Of a stretch of 64,000 nt of DNA, positions 35,692 to 44,613 are shown piece after piece; positions within the stretch are counted from its first letter, which is position 1; every line of letters begins with the position of its first letter. Source of the DNA: Pradoshia eiseniae (lineage in GTDB: Bacteria > Bacillota > Bacilli > Bacillales > Pradoshiaceae); assembly GCF_002946355.1 (NCBI RefSeq), contig NZ_PKOZ01000002.1, positions 62,001 through 126,000 on the forward strand, given 5' to 3'. Below the pieces are notes generated by a model. That model made no database searches. It was given only the letters and a program-made list of their open reading frames with translations, and had not been told where the DNA came from. The position numbers and the translations under genes are program-made.

Positions 35692-36582
35692 ATGAAGGAA
35701 TGGCAGGAACGAATATATCAGGAAAATCAAAAGGATAAAGCGCGGCTATTGGTTAGCTGTCCGGACCAGCCTGGGATTGTTGCGGCTGTCTCTGAATTTT
35801 TATTTAAACAAGGAGCCAATATATTAGCGTCAAATCAATATTCGACAGACCGGCATAAAGGCACATTCTTCATGAGAATTGAATTTGAGGCTCCTGATTT
35901 GCATCAAAAGGAAGCTTTGTTTAAAACTGGCTTTACCCAAGTGGCTGAACGGTTTGAGATGAAGTGGGACATTATCTTTGCCTATAAGATGAAACGGATG
36001 GCCATCTTTGTATCAAAGGAGCTTCACTGCCTCCGTGAGCTATTATGGGAGTGGCAGTCAGGCGATTTAATGGCGGATATTCCGCTTATTATCAGCAATC
36101 ATGAGGATGCGAGAGAGATTGTCGAACCCCTGCAAATCCCGTTTTACTGTCTGCCAATAACAAAGGAAACAACAAAGAAGGTGGAGGAGGAGCAGCTTCG
36201 CCTTTTAGCCGAGCATAGCATTGATGTCATTGTACTCGCTCGCTATATGAGGATTCTTTCTCCTGAGTTTGTCGCAAGACAGAAAAATAAGATTATCAAC
36301 ATACATCATTCATTCCTGCCTGCCTTCGTCGGAGCAAAACCATATGAACGAGCATTTGATCGAGGTGTCAAGCTAATTGGGGCGACCTCTCACTATGTCA
36401 CGGATGACTTGGATGAAGGCCCAATTATTGAACAGGATATCATGAGAGTCAATCATCAGGACGATGTCCGCAAGCTCAAGAAAATCGGTGCATCAATTGA
36501 ACGAAGTGTGCTTGCGCGAGCCGTGAAATGGCATCTTGAAGACCGAATTATCGTCCATGGCAATAAAACAATCGTCTTTTGA
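35692..36582 (+). CDS. purU: Formyltetrahydrofolate deformylase
   Basis: A 296-residue enzyme that hydrolyses 10-formyltetrahydrofolate to formate and tetrahydrofolate, balancing one-carbon units. An ACT domain covers about residues 15-90 (RLLVSCPDQPGIVAAVSEFL). The formyltransferase-type catalytic domain follows, with MAIFVSKELHCLRELL, NIHHSFLPAF (catalytic Asn and His) and HYVTDDLDEGPIIEQD (catalytic Asp). I start at the ATG at 35692, where GGTGGAG lies just upstream and the N terminus aligns with known PurU; a GTG at 35683 is the alternative. The deoR gene follows after 36 bp. Confidence 0.92.
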   Translation: MKEWQERIYQENQKDKARLLVSCPDQPGIVAAVSEFLFKQGANILASNQYSTDRHKGTFFMRIEFEAPDLHQKEALFKTGFTQVAERFEMKWDIIFAYKMKRMAIFVSKELHCLRELLWEWQSGDLMADIPLIISNHEDAREIVEPLQIPFYCLPITKETTKKVEEEQLRLLAEHSIDVIVLARYMRILSPEFVARQKNKIINIHHSFLPAFVGAKPYERAFDRGVKLIGATSHYVTDDLDEGPIIEQDIMRVNHQDDVRKLKKIGASIERSVLARAVKWHLEDRIIVHGNKTIVF

Positions 36583-36618
36583 CGGCCAAGAATTTTAAAT
36601 TAGGGGACAAATAGAGCA

Positions 36619-37551
36619 ATGGATAAAAACGATAAAGTCATACAAGCGGCAAAACTGTATTACTTGCTCGATTGTACGCAAAATGAAATCGCCAAAAAAT
36701 TAGGAGTATCACGGCCGACTGTATCACGAATGCTCCAGACGGCCAAACGAGAGGGCATCGTGCAAATTAAAATATGTGAAAAAGCCGACCGCCTAACGGA
36801 TCTTGAAGCAGATCTTGAGCAAAAATACGGACTGAAGAAGGCCGTCGTCGCCTCCGTTGGACAATATGAAGATCATGTCATTAAGACGACCATTGGCTTG
36901 AAAGCAGCCGAATACCTCGATTCCATCGTCGGGGATGATGATATTATCGGTGTCACATGGGGAACAACGATTTACCATGTCGCAGTCGAACTAAAGAAAA
37001 AACAAGTCAATAATGTTCAGGTCGTCCAGCTGAAGGGAGGCATCAGTCTTTCCGAAAAGAACACATATGTCTCAGAGATTCTGTATCTATTCGGCAAGGC
37101 CTTCAATGCCTCTCCGCATTATCTGCCCTTGCCGGCTATTGTCGACAATGTCGTCGTTAAAGAAGCCATCATGGCAGATCGTCATATCAAACGGGTAATT
37201 GATATGGGGAAACGAGCTAATATTGCTTTGTTTACATGCGGACAAATTAAATCGGACTCCCTGCTCTTCAATCTTGGTTACTTCTCAGAGGAAGATGCCG
37301 GTATGCTCTATTCAACTGCCGTAGGTGATATCTCTTCCCGCTTCTTTGATAAAGACGGCCATGTATGCAGCCAAAGCCTGGATGAACGCACACTAGGTAT
37401 CGAATTGGAAGAATTGAAGAAAAAGGATTATTCGATTTTAGTCGCAGGTGGCTCCCACAAAATCGAATCCATCCACGCTGCCCTAAAAGGCGAATATGCA
37501 AATGTTCTTGTAACCGATCAATATACGGCTCGGTTTATTTTAGATAAGTGA
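36619..37551 (+). CDS. deoR: SorC/DeoR-type deoxynucleoside-responsive repressor
   Basis: A 310-residue regulator of the SorC family, to which Bacillus DeoR belongs. Residues about 20-45 are the helix-turn-helix (TQNEIAKKLGVSRPTVSRMLQTAKREG). The rest is the sugar-phosphate-binding domain, with GVTWGTTIYHVAVEL and ALFTCGQIKSDSLLF. It precedes pdp-deoC-nupC but is separated from them by a terminator, a repeat array and a promoter. By analogy it represses that operon until deoxyribose-5-phosphate appears. Confidence 0.85.
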   Translation: MDKNDKVIQAAKLYYLLDCTQNEIAKKLGVSRPTVSRMLQTAKREGIVQIKICEKADRLTDLEADLEQKYGLKKAVVASVGQYEDHVIKTTIGLKAAEYLDSIVGDDDIIGVTWGTTIYHVAVELKKKQVNNVQVVQLKGGISLSEKNTYVSEILYLFGKAFNASPHYLPLPAIVDNVVVKEAIMADRHIKRVIDMGKRANIALFTCGQIKSDSLLFNLGYFSEEDAGMLYSTAVGDISSRFFDKDGHVCSQSLDERTLGIELEELKKKDYSILVAGGSHKIESIHAALKGEYANVLVTDQYTARFILDK

Positions 37552-37562
37552 ATGATCTGGAG

Positions 37563-37591
37563 AGCGGGATAGTTATCCTGCTTCTTTTTTT
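37563..37591 (+). terminator. Terminator after deoR
   Basis: AGCGGGATA (37563-37571) pairs with TATCCTGCT (37574-37582), one G-U pair, then TCTTTTTTT. The two-base loop means the last pair probably opens. Confidence 0.72.
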
Positions 37592-37650
37592 GCTGAATCA
37601 AGGACATGCGGCTGCTTTTTTTCTATAGAAAAAGTGCGGGGAAAGCTTGG

Positions 37651-37953
37651 GAAAGCCCACCTTTTTCCATGCAAAGGGGGTAAAGGGTGGGCAAAAGGTG
37701 GACATCGTCAGAGAAAGCCCACCCAAAACCCATGCAAAGGTGTAAAGGGTGGCCCAAGGGTGGACATCGTCAGAGAAAGCCCACCCAAAGCCCATGCAAA
37801 GGGTTAAAGGGTGGGCCAAGGGTGGACATCGTCAGAGAAAGGCCACCCAAAACCCAGGCAAAGAGGGTAAAGGGTGGGCCAAGGGTGGATATCGTCAGAG
37901 AAAGCCCATCCAAAACCCATGCAAAGGTGTAAAGGGTGGCCAAAAGGTGGACA
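37651..37953. repeat. Array of five 62-63-bp hairpin-forming tandem repeats
   Basis: Units begin GAAAGCCCACC and run 37651-37712, 37713-37774, 37775-37836, 37837-37899 and 37900 to about 37953 (last one partial). Lengths are 62, 62, 62, 63 and about 54 bases. Each unit carries CCACCC near its start and GGGTGG 24 to 27 bases later, which form a stem (eight pairs in unit 3, GCCCACCC with GGGTGGGC), with an inner CCC/GGG pair around ATGCAAA, and ends with GGTGGACATCGTCAGA (GGTGGATATCGTCAGA in unit 4). The period is not a multiple of three and the frame shifts, so it is not coding despite open frames on both strands. Confidence 0.92.
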
Positions 37954-38241
37954 AAAGATGACCACTATTAAAAAATAACCATCCTCCATACCCCGAAACT
38001 CTCCATCCAAAAGAAAATAATGCTCCAGTGTCAGTATGTAAAAGGTAAATCCTAATAATCAGGTAAAAAGGAGTAATTCCATTCCCCTTAGGACACAATA
38101 TTTTGTGATAAATAGCAAGCAGATACATATGGAAGGCGGTGTGTGATTTTCTGCCGCAAAGTTTTCCGCCGCTTAAATGGGGAATTAGAATAAGTTGAAT
38201 AAGGACCTAGTATATGTTTTACATATGTTCACATCTATTTA
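37954..38241. other. Gap between the repeat array and the pdp promoter
   Basis: No gene is supported here. Near its right end AAGTTGAATAA (about 38191-38201) and TTGTTCAACTT (38248-38258) form a spaced inverted repeat of the TTGAA/TTCAA type reported for DeoR operators in Bacillus; I offer that as a candidate only. Confidence 0.4.
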
Positions 38242-38290
38242 TTACAATTGTTCAACTTTTGTGTTATAGTATTTTTGTAAGTGCTTACCA
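38242..38290 (+). promoter_or_regulatory. pdp operon promoter with cre-like site
   Basis: TTACAA (38242-38247) and TATAGT (38265-38270) are 17 bp apart. Just downstream TGTAAGTGCTTACC (38276-38289) resembles a cre site with two departures from consensus, and its GTAAG/CTTAC arms are symmetric. The position at the transcription start fits CcpA repression, which is known for the deoxynucleoside operon of Bacillus. Confidence 0.55.
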
Positions 38291-38327
38291 ATTATTCAGT
38301 AACTTCATAAAAATGGGGTGTTAATTC

Positions 38328-39629
38328 ATGAGAATGGTCGATGTTATTGAGAAGAAACGTAATGGATATGAGTTGGACAAGGAAGAGCTTCAATTTGTGA
38401 TTGAAGGATTTACGGATGGCAGTATTCCGGATTATCAAATGTCAGCCTTTGCGATGGCTGTTTATTTTAAAGGGATGACGCAAGAGGAGCGCGTGATTTT
38501 AACGCAATTAATGGTTGAATCAGGTGATCAGATTGATTTATCCGCGATAGAAGGCGTTAAGGTAGACAAGCATAGTACCGGCGGAGTTGGCGATACGACA
38601 ACTCTAGTACTTGCACCGCTTGTAGCTGCGCTTGATGTACCGGTTGCGAAAATGTCAGGCCGCGGGCTTGGCCATACGGGCGGTACGATTGATAAGCTTG
38701 AGGCTGTTCCGGGGTTCCATGTGGAGATTTCCAATCAAGAGTTCATTGATTTAGTGAATAAGAATAAGATTGCCGTTATTGGCCAAAGCGGAAACCTCAC
38801 ACCCGCTGATAAGAAGCTATATGCACTTCGTGATGTAACCGCGACAGTGGATTCTATTCCGCTAATTGCGAGCTCCATCATGAGCAAGAAAATTGCCGCT
38901 GGTGCGGATGCCATTGTTCTTGATGTTAAAACAGGCGACGGGGCTTTCATGAAAAACCTAGATGACGCGAAGGAATTGGCGAAAGCTATGGTCGATATCG
39001 GAAATGGAGTCGGCCGTAAAACGAAGGCAATTATTTCTGATATGAGCCAGCCGCTAGGATTCGCTGTAGGGAATGCACTTGAGATCAAGGAAGCTATTGA
39101 TACCCTTTCAGGGAATGGACCAGCTGATCTAAATGAGCTTTGCCTAACGCTCGGAAGCCATATGATCATCCTTGCAGGAAAAGCGGATACCCCTGAAGAG
39201 GCACGCCAAAAGCTTGAAGAAGTGATGAAGAATGGCCGTGCACTTGAAGTGTTTAAGACATTCCTTGCATCACAAGGCGGAGACGCAAGTGTTGTTGATA
39301 ATCCAGAAAAATTGCCTCAGGCGAAATACATCATTGAGGTACCTGCGAAGGAAGCTGGATTTGTTGCGAAAATTGCGGCTGAGGAGATTGGTGTTGCCGC
39401 TATGCTTCTTGGTGCCGGCAGAGCGACGAAGGAATCTGAAATTGATTTGGCTGTCGGACTTGTTCTCAACAAGAAGGTTGGAGATGAGGTGGCGAAGGGC
39501 GAATCAATCGTGACGATTCATGCCAATGCAGAGGATGTTGAGAAGGTCATGAACATGATCTATGATGCTTATGAAATCAGCGGAGAAAAAACAGAAGCTC
39601 CGACATTGATTTATACAGAAATTCACTAA
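38328..39629 (+). CDS. pdp: Pyrimidine-nucleoside phosphorylase
   Basis: A 433-residue member of the thymidine/pyrimidine-nucleoside phosphorylase family. It splits uridine, thymidine and deoxyuridine with phosphate to the base and (deoxy)ribose-1-phosphate. The phosphate and substrate sites are visible in [39 protein letters not shown] and the [13 protein letters not shown] stretch. The C-terminal domain shows [18 protein letters not shown]. Length fits the Bacillus enzyme. It leads an operon with deoC and nupC. Confidence 0.95.
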   Translation: MRMVDVIEKKRNGYELDKEELQFVIEGFTDGSIPDYQMSAFAMAVYFKGMTQEERVILTQLMVESGDQIDLSAIEGVKVDKHSTGGVGDTTTLVLAPLVAALDVPVAKMSGRGLGHTGGTIDKLEAVPGFHVEISNQEFIDLVNKNKIAVIGQSGNLTPADKKLYALRDVTATVDSIPLIASSIMSKKIAAGADAIVLDVKTGDGAFMKNLDDAKELAKAMVDIGNGVGRKTKAIISDMSQPLGFAVGNALEIKEAIDTLSGNGPADLNELCLTLGSHMIILAGKADTPEEARQKLEEVMKNGRALEVFKTFLASQGGDASVVDNPEKLPQAKYIIEVPAKEAGFVAKIAAEEIGVAAMLLGAGRATKESEIDLAVGLVLNKKVGDEVAKGESIVTIHANAEDVEKVMNMIYDAYEISGEKTEAPTLIYTEIH

Positions 39630-39656
39630 TTGATACAGGAAAGCAGGTAATGGAAG

Positions 39657-40331
39657 ATGACTGAAAAGTTAACGAGCTTAATTGACCACACCCTTTTAAA
39701 GGCTGACGCAAGAGAAGAGCAAGTAGTAAAGCTTGCAGAAGAAGCAAAGGAATATAAATTTGCCTCTGTTTGTGTCAATCCGACTTGGGTAAAAAAATGT
39801 GCTGAATTACTAGCTGACACACCAGAAGTGAAGGTGTGTACGGTAATTGGCTTCCCTCTTGGGGCAAATACACCTGAAGTCAAAGCATTCGAAACAAAGA
39901 ATGCGATTGAAAATGGTGCTGATGAGGTAGACATGGTCATCAATATTGGCGCAATGAAAGATGGCCGTTACGATGAGGTTGAGGCAGACATTAAAGCCGT
40001 TGTTGAAGCAGCAAAAGGAAAGGCGCTTGTAAAGGTAATCATCGAGACGTGCCTATTAACGAAAGAAGAAATCGAGAAAGCGTGCCAATTGGCTGTATCT
40101 GCTGGAACTGATTTCGTAAAAACATCCACCGGCTTCTCAACAGGCGGAGCGACTGCTGAAGACATCGCTCTCATGAGAAAGACTGTTGGACCGGAAATCG
40201 GTGTGAAAGCATCTGGCGGTGTTCGCAGCCTAGAGGACGCAAAAGCAATGGTGGAAGCAGGAGCTACGAGAATCGGAGCGAGCTCTGGTGTATCCATTGC
40301 CAAAGGGGAAACAGCAAGCACAGATTATTAA
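39657..40331 (+). CDS. deoC: Deoxyribose-phosphate aldolase
   Basis: A 224-residue class I aldolase that splits 2-deoxyribose-5-phosphate into glyceraldehyde-3-phosphate and acetaldehyde. The N terminus has [16 protein letters not shown]. The Schiff-base lysine lies in [14 protein letters not shown] (near residue 152), and the second active-site Lys in [10 protein letters not shown]. It follows pdp after 27 bases and is followed by an intercistronic hairpin before nupC. A phosphopentomutase gene is not in this window. Confidence 0.95.
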   Translation: MTEKLTSLIDHTLLKADAREEQVVKLAEEAKEYKFASVCVNPTWVKKCAELLADTPEVKVCTVIGFPLGANTPEVKAFETKNAIENGADEVDMVINIGAMKDGRYDEVEADIKAVVEAAKGKALVKVIIETCLLTKEEIEKACQLAVSAGTDFVKTSTGFSTGGATAEDIALMRKTVGPEIGVKASGGVRSLEDAKAMVEAGATRIGASSGVSIAKGETASTDY

Positions 40332-40387
40332 TGGGGAATAACCAGGCTCATTTTTGCAAAAGCTAAAATGGGCAGGTTTAATTATCC

Positions 40388-40417
40388 AGCCCCGTCTCTC
40401 CTTGGGAGAACGGGGCT
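40388..40417 (+). terminator. Intercistronic hairpin between deoC and nupC
   Basis: AGCCCCGT (40388-40395) pairs perfectly with ACGGGGCT (40410-40417), extended by internal CTC/GAG pairs. The T tract is weak (TAATTTAT), so it may attenuate more than terminate. Confidence 0.6.
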
Positions 40418-40471
40418 AATTTATGACTATGCACTGGATAATTTTGGGAGAACATCTTAGCGGAGGTAAAC

Positions 40472-41656
40472 ATGAAATATCTCATATCAATCATCGGGAT
40501 TTTAATTGTACTAGGGTTAGCTTATCTCGTCAGTAATAATCGCAAGGACATTAAGTTTAGATATATTGGCATCATGATTGTGCTGCAAATTCTTTTGACC
40601 CTGTTGCTGCTCAACACGAAAGTCGGCTATTTCATCATACGTGCCATTGCGGTTGTGTTTGAACGGCTTCTTGAATATGCGGCAGAAGGAATCACCTTTG
40701 TCTTTGGCGGATTGGCCAATGAAGGTCAGGCACCATTCTTCCTGACTGTGCTTTTGCCAATTGTGTTCATTTCAGTCTTAATCGGGATTTTGCAGCATTT
40801 CAAAATTCTCCCCTTTATCATGAGGTGGATTGGTTATTTGCTTAGCAAGGTGAATGGAATGGGCAAGCTCGAATCCTACAATGCAGTTGCTTCTGCCATG
40901 GTAGGACAATCAGAGGTATTCATTACGGTTAAAAAGCAATTGGACAAGCTGCCGCCAAACCGTCTGTATACATTATGTGCTTCTGCGATGTCGACGGTCT
41001 CCATGTCAATTGTCGGTTCTTATATGACAATGATTGAGCCTGAATACGTCGTAACCGCGCTTGTTCTGAACCTGTTTGGCGGTTTCATCATCGCCTCCAT
41101 CATCAATCCGTACAGGGTTGACCCGGAAGAGGATATTCTGCCTGTAGAAGAAGAGGAAAAGAAACAAACCTTTTTTGAAATGCTTGGGGAATATATAATG
41201 GATGGTTTTAAGGTAGCGATTGTAGTTGGGGCAATGCTGATTGGGTTTGTTGCCTTGATTGCTTTTATTAATGGCACATTCGATCAAATATTCGGTATTA
41301 CGTTCCAGCATTTACTTGGCTATGTCTTTGCGCCAGTGGCCTTTATAATGGGTATTCCTTGGAGCGAAGCCGTTTCTGCCGGGGGAATTATGGCAACGAA
41401 GCTTGTGACAAATGAATTTGTTGCAATGGTCAGCTTATCTGATATTGCGGATACGTTCAGTGAACGGACGCTTGGTATTCTGTCTGTCTTCCTTGTCTCA
41501 TTCGCCAATTTCTCATCGATTGGGATTATTGCCGGAGCGGTTAAGGGGCTCAGTGAACGGCAGGGTAATACAGTCGCACGCTTTGGCTTGAAACTTTTAT
41601 ATGGCGCGACGCTTGTCAGCATCCTATCCGGGCTGATTGTCGGGCTTATCATTTAA
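40472..41656 (+). CDS. nupC: Concentrative nucleoside transporter
   Basis: A 394-residue NupC/CNT-family proton- or sodium-coupled nucleoside importer with about nine hydrophobic segments. Typical motifs are [23 protein letters not shown] and [18 protein letters not shown], followed near the C terminus by [10 protein letters not shown] and [17 protein letters not shown] precedes the ATG. It supplies nucleosides to pdp and deoC in the same operon and ends in a strong terminator overlapping its stop codon region. Confidence 0.93.
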   Translation: MKYLISIIGILIVLGLAYLVSNNRKDIKFRYIGIMIVLQILLTLLLLNTKVGYFIIRAIAVVFERLLEYAAEGITFVFGGLANEGQAPFFLTVLLPIVFISVLIGILQHFKILPFIMRWIGYLLSKVNGMGKLESYNAVASAMVGQSEVFITVKKQLDKLPPNRLYTLCASAMSTVSMSIVGSYMTMIEPEYVVTALVLNLFGGFIIASIINPYRVDPEEDILPVEEEEKKQTFFEMLGEYIMDGFKVAIVVGAMLIGFVALIAFINGTFDQIFGITFQHLLGYVFAPVAFIMGIPWSEAVSAGGIMATKLVTNEFVAMVSLSDIADTFSERTLGILSVFLVSFANFSSIGIIAGAVKGLSERQGNTVARFGLKLLYGATLVSILSGLIVGLII

Positions 41657-41684
41657 GCAGATTCCGTTGTGAATCTGCTTTTTC
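41655..41684 (+). terminator. Terminator of the pdp-deoC-nupC operon
   Basis: AAGCAGATTC (41655-41664) pairs perfectly with GAATCTGCTT (41671-41680) and is followed by TTTCTTTTCT. The first bases of the stem are part of the nupC stop codon. Confidence 0.85.
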
Positions 41685-41767
41685 TTTTCTCGATGATTTA
41701 ACTTTTGCGGTTTTTCGTTATACTATAGGGATAGTTAAAGATGAAATGTAGAGAGAATGTGATCTAA

Positions 41768-42964
41768 ATGCAGGAATTAATATGTGAAATTAAAGCGCGT
41801 GACAGTAAAAAGATAAAAGGCGGGTATCCGTTAATAGATAAGAGGGCGGTTGTCCATCCGGAGCATTTGCAAGAGGAGGGAAGCATCCTCAAGCTCACGG
41901 ATGAAAATGGCCGTTTTATTGGGAAAGGCTATTATGGCAATCAAAATAAAGGAATAGGCTGGGTGCTGACGAGAAAGCAGGAAGAGGCTATTGACCAGGC
42001 ATTCTTTGATGCGAAAATCACGAAGGCTCTGCGTGCGCGTGCTGCGTATTTTAACAGTGAAGAGACGACAGCATTTCGCGTGTTTAACGGCGAGGGTGAT
42101 GGCATTGGCGGTCTTATCATCGATTATTATGCTGGGTTTTTCGTCATCCACTGGTACAGTCAGGGCATTTATACCTTCAAGGATATGGTGATCTCTTCCC
42201 TTCAAAAGTGGGAAGGCGGCTATAAAGGCATTTATGAGAAGAAGCGTTTTGATACGAAGGGGAAATATATCGAGGATGATGATTTCGTTGCCGGTGTAAG
42301 AGGTGAATTCCCGCTTATCGTCAAGGAGAATGGGGCTAACTTTGCCGTTGATCTAAATGATGGGGCAATGGTTGGTGTGTTCCTTGACCAGCGCGATGTG
42401 CGCCGGACCATCCGTGATAAGTATGCAAGGGGCAAGACGGTGTTAAATATGTTCTCTTACACAGGGGCATTCTCCGTATTTGCGGCCCTTGGCGGAGCCA
42501 AAAAGACAACGAGCGTTGATCTTGCCAATCGCAGCTACGCCAAGACGATTGAGCAGTTCAGCATTAATGGCATTGATTATGAAAGCCAGGATATCATTGT
42601 GGAGGATGTATTTAAATACTTCAAGTATGCAGCGCGGAAAGAATTGAAGTTTGATTTAGTTATCCTTGATCCGCCAAGCTTTGCTAAATCAAAAAAATTC
42701 ACCTTCAGTGCAGCAAAGGATTACACAAATTTGCTGAAGGATACGATTGCGATTACGGAGAAGAATGGAACGATCGTCGCCTCAACCAATTGCAGTGCGT
42801 TTAATATGGACAAGTTTAAAGGGTTCATTGATACGGCATGCAAGGACATGAAGCGCCGTTACCGTATTCGTGAGGAATTCTCGCTTCCGGATGATTTTAA
42901 AACGATTAGTGAATATAAAGAGGGGGACTATTTAAAGGTCGTCTTCATTGAATTAATAGGCTGA
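41768..42964 (+). CDS. RlmI/YwbD-family class I rRNA methyltransferase
   Basis: A 398-residue S-adenosylmethionine-dependent RNA methyltransferase. Residues 1-80 form a PUA-type RNA-binding domain (YPLIDKRAVVHPEHLQEEGS). A middle domain carries RVFNGEGDGIGGLIIDYY. The catalytic domain starts near 210, with VLNMFSYTGAFSVFAALGGA for SAM binding and LVILDPPSFAKSKK as motif IV; ASTNCSAF may hold the catalytic Cys. It resembles 23S rRNA m5C1962 methyltransferase RlmI, but the modified base in this organism is inferred only. It stands alone with its own terminator. Confidence 0.88.
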   Translation: MQELICEIKARDSKKIKGGYPLIDKRAVVHPEHLQEEGSILKLTDENGRFIGKGYYGNQNKGIGWVLTRKQEEAIDQAFFDAKITKALRARAAYFNSEETTAFRVFNGEGDGIGGLIIDYYAGFFVIHWYSQGIYTFKDMVISSLQKWEGGYKGIYEKKRFDTKGKYIEDDDFVAGVRGEFPLIVKENGANFAVDLNDGAMVGVFLDQRDVRRTIRDKYARGKTVLNMFSYTGAFSVFAALGGAKKTTSVDLANRSYAKTIEQFSINGIDYESQDIIVEDVFKYFKYAARKELKFDLVILDPPSFAKSKKFTFSAAKDYTNLLKDTIAITEKNGTIVASTNCSAFNMDKFKGFIDTACKDMKRRYRIREEFSLPDDFKTISEYKEGDYLKVVFIELIG

Positions 42965-42967
42965 ATA

Positions 42968-43005
42968 AAAAAGGAAGAGGCTCATTTTTATGAGCCTCTT
43001 CCTTT
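42968..43005. terminator. Bidirectional terminator between convergent genes
   Basis: AAAGGAAGAGGCTCA (42970-42984) pairs perfectly with TGAGCCTCTTCCTTT (42991-43005) around a short T-rich loop. It serves the methyltransferase gene and the small gene on the other strand. Confidence 0.9.
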
Positions 43006-43013
43006 AACTATTT

Positions 43014-43253
43014 TTAGAAGAATAAGGCGCCTAGAGCGAAGCCGCCGATTAAGCCAAGAGCAAGCGGGTAACCCCAGCCCCAGCCTCCTCCCCAGCCCCA
43101 GTAACCATAGCCTCTGCCAGAACCGCCGCTTGGCCTGATCCAAACATGCTTATTCGTAACTCGCGTGATAACGCCATTATGCCTTCTGCCGTGGACATCT
43201 GTGATGCAAACATTACGTCCGATATGTCTATTGCATAATTCATAATAATTCAT
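43014..43253 (-). CDS. Small Gly/Trp-rich membrane protein with an Sm-like N terminus
   Basis: A 79-residue protein I do not recognise by name. Residues about 1-40 (MNYYELCNRHIGRNVCITDVHGRRHNGVITRV, then HVWIRPSGG) have the strand-turn-strand look of small Sm-like or KOW-type beta barrels. A Gly/Tyr/Trp-rich linker leads to a C-terminal hydrophobic helix (PLALGLIGGFALGALFF). Start at 43253: AAGGAGG lies ten bases upstream, whereas the longer frame to 43310 has no site. Such proteins occur in several Bacillus genomes without known function; surface or spore localisation is possible but not shown. Confidence 0.7.
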   Translation of the reverse strand: MNYYELCNRHIGRNVCITDVHGRRHNGVITRVTNKHVWIRPSGGSGRGYGYWGWGGGWGWGYPLALGLIGGFALGALFF

Positions 43254-43407
43254 GAGGATAGAACCTCCTTCCTGAATCGGTTTCTCTGTATTGTATTTTT
43301 TTTTGGACAACTTGCTTGTTTGTTTTACCTATCTAAAGGAGTTTCTTTGAGCGGAACATAAAATAAGGGCATTCATACAATGGCAAAAAAGAAGTTAGGG
43401 GTGCAGC

Positions 43408-44118
43408 ATGTCAGTGTATACGTATATAGATCTATTATCAATCCTAGGAATTGGGGGAGCCCATCCAGGCGGAATTAAAGCAACCGATATCATGCTTGGA
43501 GGAGAATCGATTGGACCTGAAACCGTGATTCTTGATGCGGGGTGCGGGACGGGGCAAACGAGTGCCTATCTTTCATCACGGTATGGAGCAAAAGTATTGG
43601 CGCTTGATAACCATCCGCTAATGGCAGAAAAGGCAAGACAGCGCTTTAGCATGCAAAGCCTGCCTGTTAAGGTCATAGAATCCTCTCTTGAATCCATGCC
43701 ACTCGCTACAGGCTCCGTTGATTATTGTCTATCAGAATCTGTCCTTTCCTTTGCTGACTTTTATGCCTCGGCAAAAGAAATACATCGGGTATTAAAGAGT
43801 AGTGGTGTCCTTTACGCTATTGAGCTGACGATAGACGGACCGGCCAGGCAGGAGGAGAAGCATGTAATCGGGTCGTTTTATGGATTCCGGCAAATGTGGA
43901 ACGAAGAGGAGTGGAAGGCTGCCTGTCTTTATGCGGGATTCCGCCATGTAGAGATTCGCGAGCTCCCATCCTTCTACGATGATGAGGAACCGCTGACTGA
44001 CTTCTACCCATCGGATGACGTTCCGGAACAGGTTTTCCAATTGTTATCCCAGCATGAACAAATGCTCAAGCAATACAGGCATCTAATGAACTACCGGATT
44101 ATACGGGCACAGAAGTGA
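43408..44118 (+). CDS. SAM-dependent methyltransferase
   Basis: A 236-residue class I methyltransferase of the Methyltransf_11/25 kind. Motif I is VILDAGCGTGQTSAYL (about residues 41-56), motif II KVLALDNHP, and motif IV is around VDYCLSESVLSF. The C-terminal half (RQMWNEEEWKAACLYAGFRHVEI) is typical of small-molecule methyltransferases. The substrate is unknown. Only one gene is in the unit. Confidence 0.85.
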   Translation: MSVYTYIDLLSILGIGGAHPGGIKATDIMLGGESIGPETVILDAGCGTGQTSAYLSSRYGAKVLALDNHPLMAEKARQRFSMQSLPVKVIESSLESMPLATGSVDYCLSESVLSFADFYASAKEIHRVLKSSGVLYAIELTIDGPARQEEKHVIGSFYGFRQMWNEEEWKAACLYAGFRHVEIRELPSFYDDEEPLTDFYPSDDVPEQVFQLLSQHEQMLKQYRHLMNYRIIRAQK

Positions 44119-44120
44119 GG

Positions 44121-44163
44121 ATGAGGCGGCTGCTGGCTTAATGGCCAGATACCGCCTTTTTTT
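44121..44163 (+). terminator. Terminator after the methyltransferase gene
   Basis: AGGCGG (44124-44129) with CTGGC (44133-44137) pairs with GCCAG (44144-44148) and CCGCCT (44152-44157), followed by seven T. Confidence 0.82.
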
Positions 44164-44401
44164 GATAACATTTCGCCATCATGCAAATGGTCGCTGTACT
44201 AAGAAGCAAACTATTAGCAAGGGAGTACAGGGCTGGACAGTGTCTGAAATAACAAGATTGAATAGCTGCATCTCAAATAAACGAAGAGCTTTTATTAAAG
44301 TGAACACGGTTATAGAGGCGGCTATTAAAGAGTCAGCATACGTGTGAGATTCAATGGATTTCTTCGATTATTTTATAAATGAATGTACTTTAACATGGGA
44401 G
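44164..44401. other. Unassigned stretch ending in an orphan terminator
   Basis: One frame is open from 44141 to 44347 (68 codons), but it begins inside the preceding terminator and has no ribosome binding site. I see no recognisable product. The stretch may hold a decayed gene or encode a small RNA that ends at 44430. Confidence 0.4.
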
Positions 44402-44430
44402 GCGTTAACCTAATTGGTTTACGCTTTTTT
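44402..44430 (+). terminator. Orphan terminator
   Basis: GCGTTAACC (44402-44410) pairs with GGTTTACGC (44416-44424) with one T-T mismatch, then TTTTTT. No gene immediately precedes it, since the methyltransferase unit already ended at 44163. Confidence 0.68.
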
Positions 44431-44613
44431 GTCATTCCGTGTCCTGCTTTTCTGCACGTAAAACAGGGTTTATATCCTATGAATTATTTTTCCTGCCCAT
44501 TACTATTCTCCTGTTTTTAATTATTCATCAAGGTAACACAAAAAGACAGAACATTCAGTGATACTATTGTTTTGGGTGTAATTTCCAAAATTTGCGGTTG
44601 TGGGGGGAGAAAT

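Noticed and set aside
37651-37953. CRISPR array or repetitive protein gene in the 62-bp repeats
   Set aside because: The units are near-identical along their whole length, with no variable spacers and no cas genes. The 62-bp period shifts the reading frame, so the overlapping open frames on both strands are by-products.
44141-44347. 68-codon open frame after the methyltransferase
   Set aside because: It begins inside a terminator stem and has no ribosome binding site.
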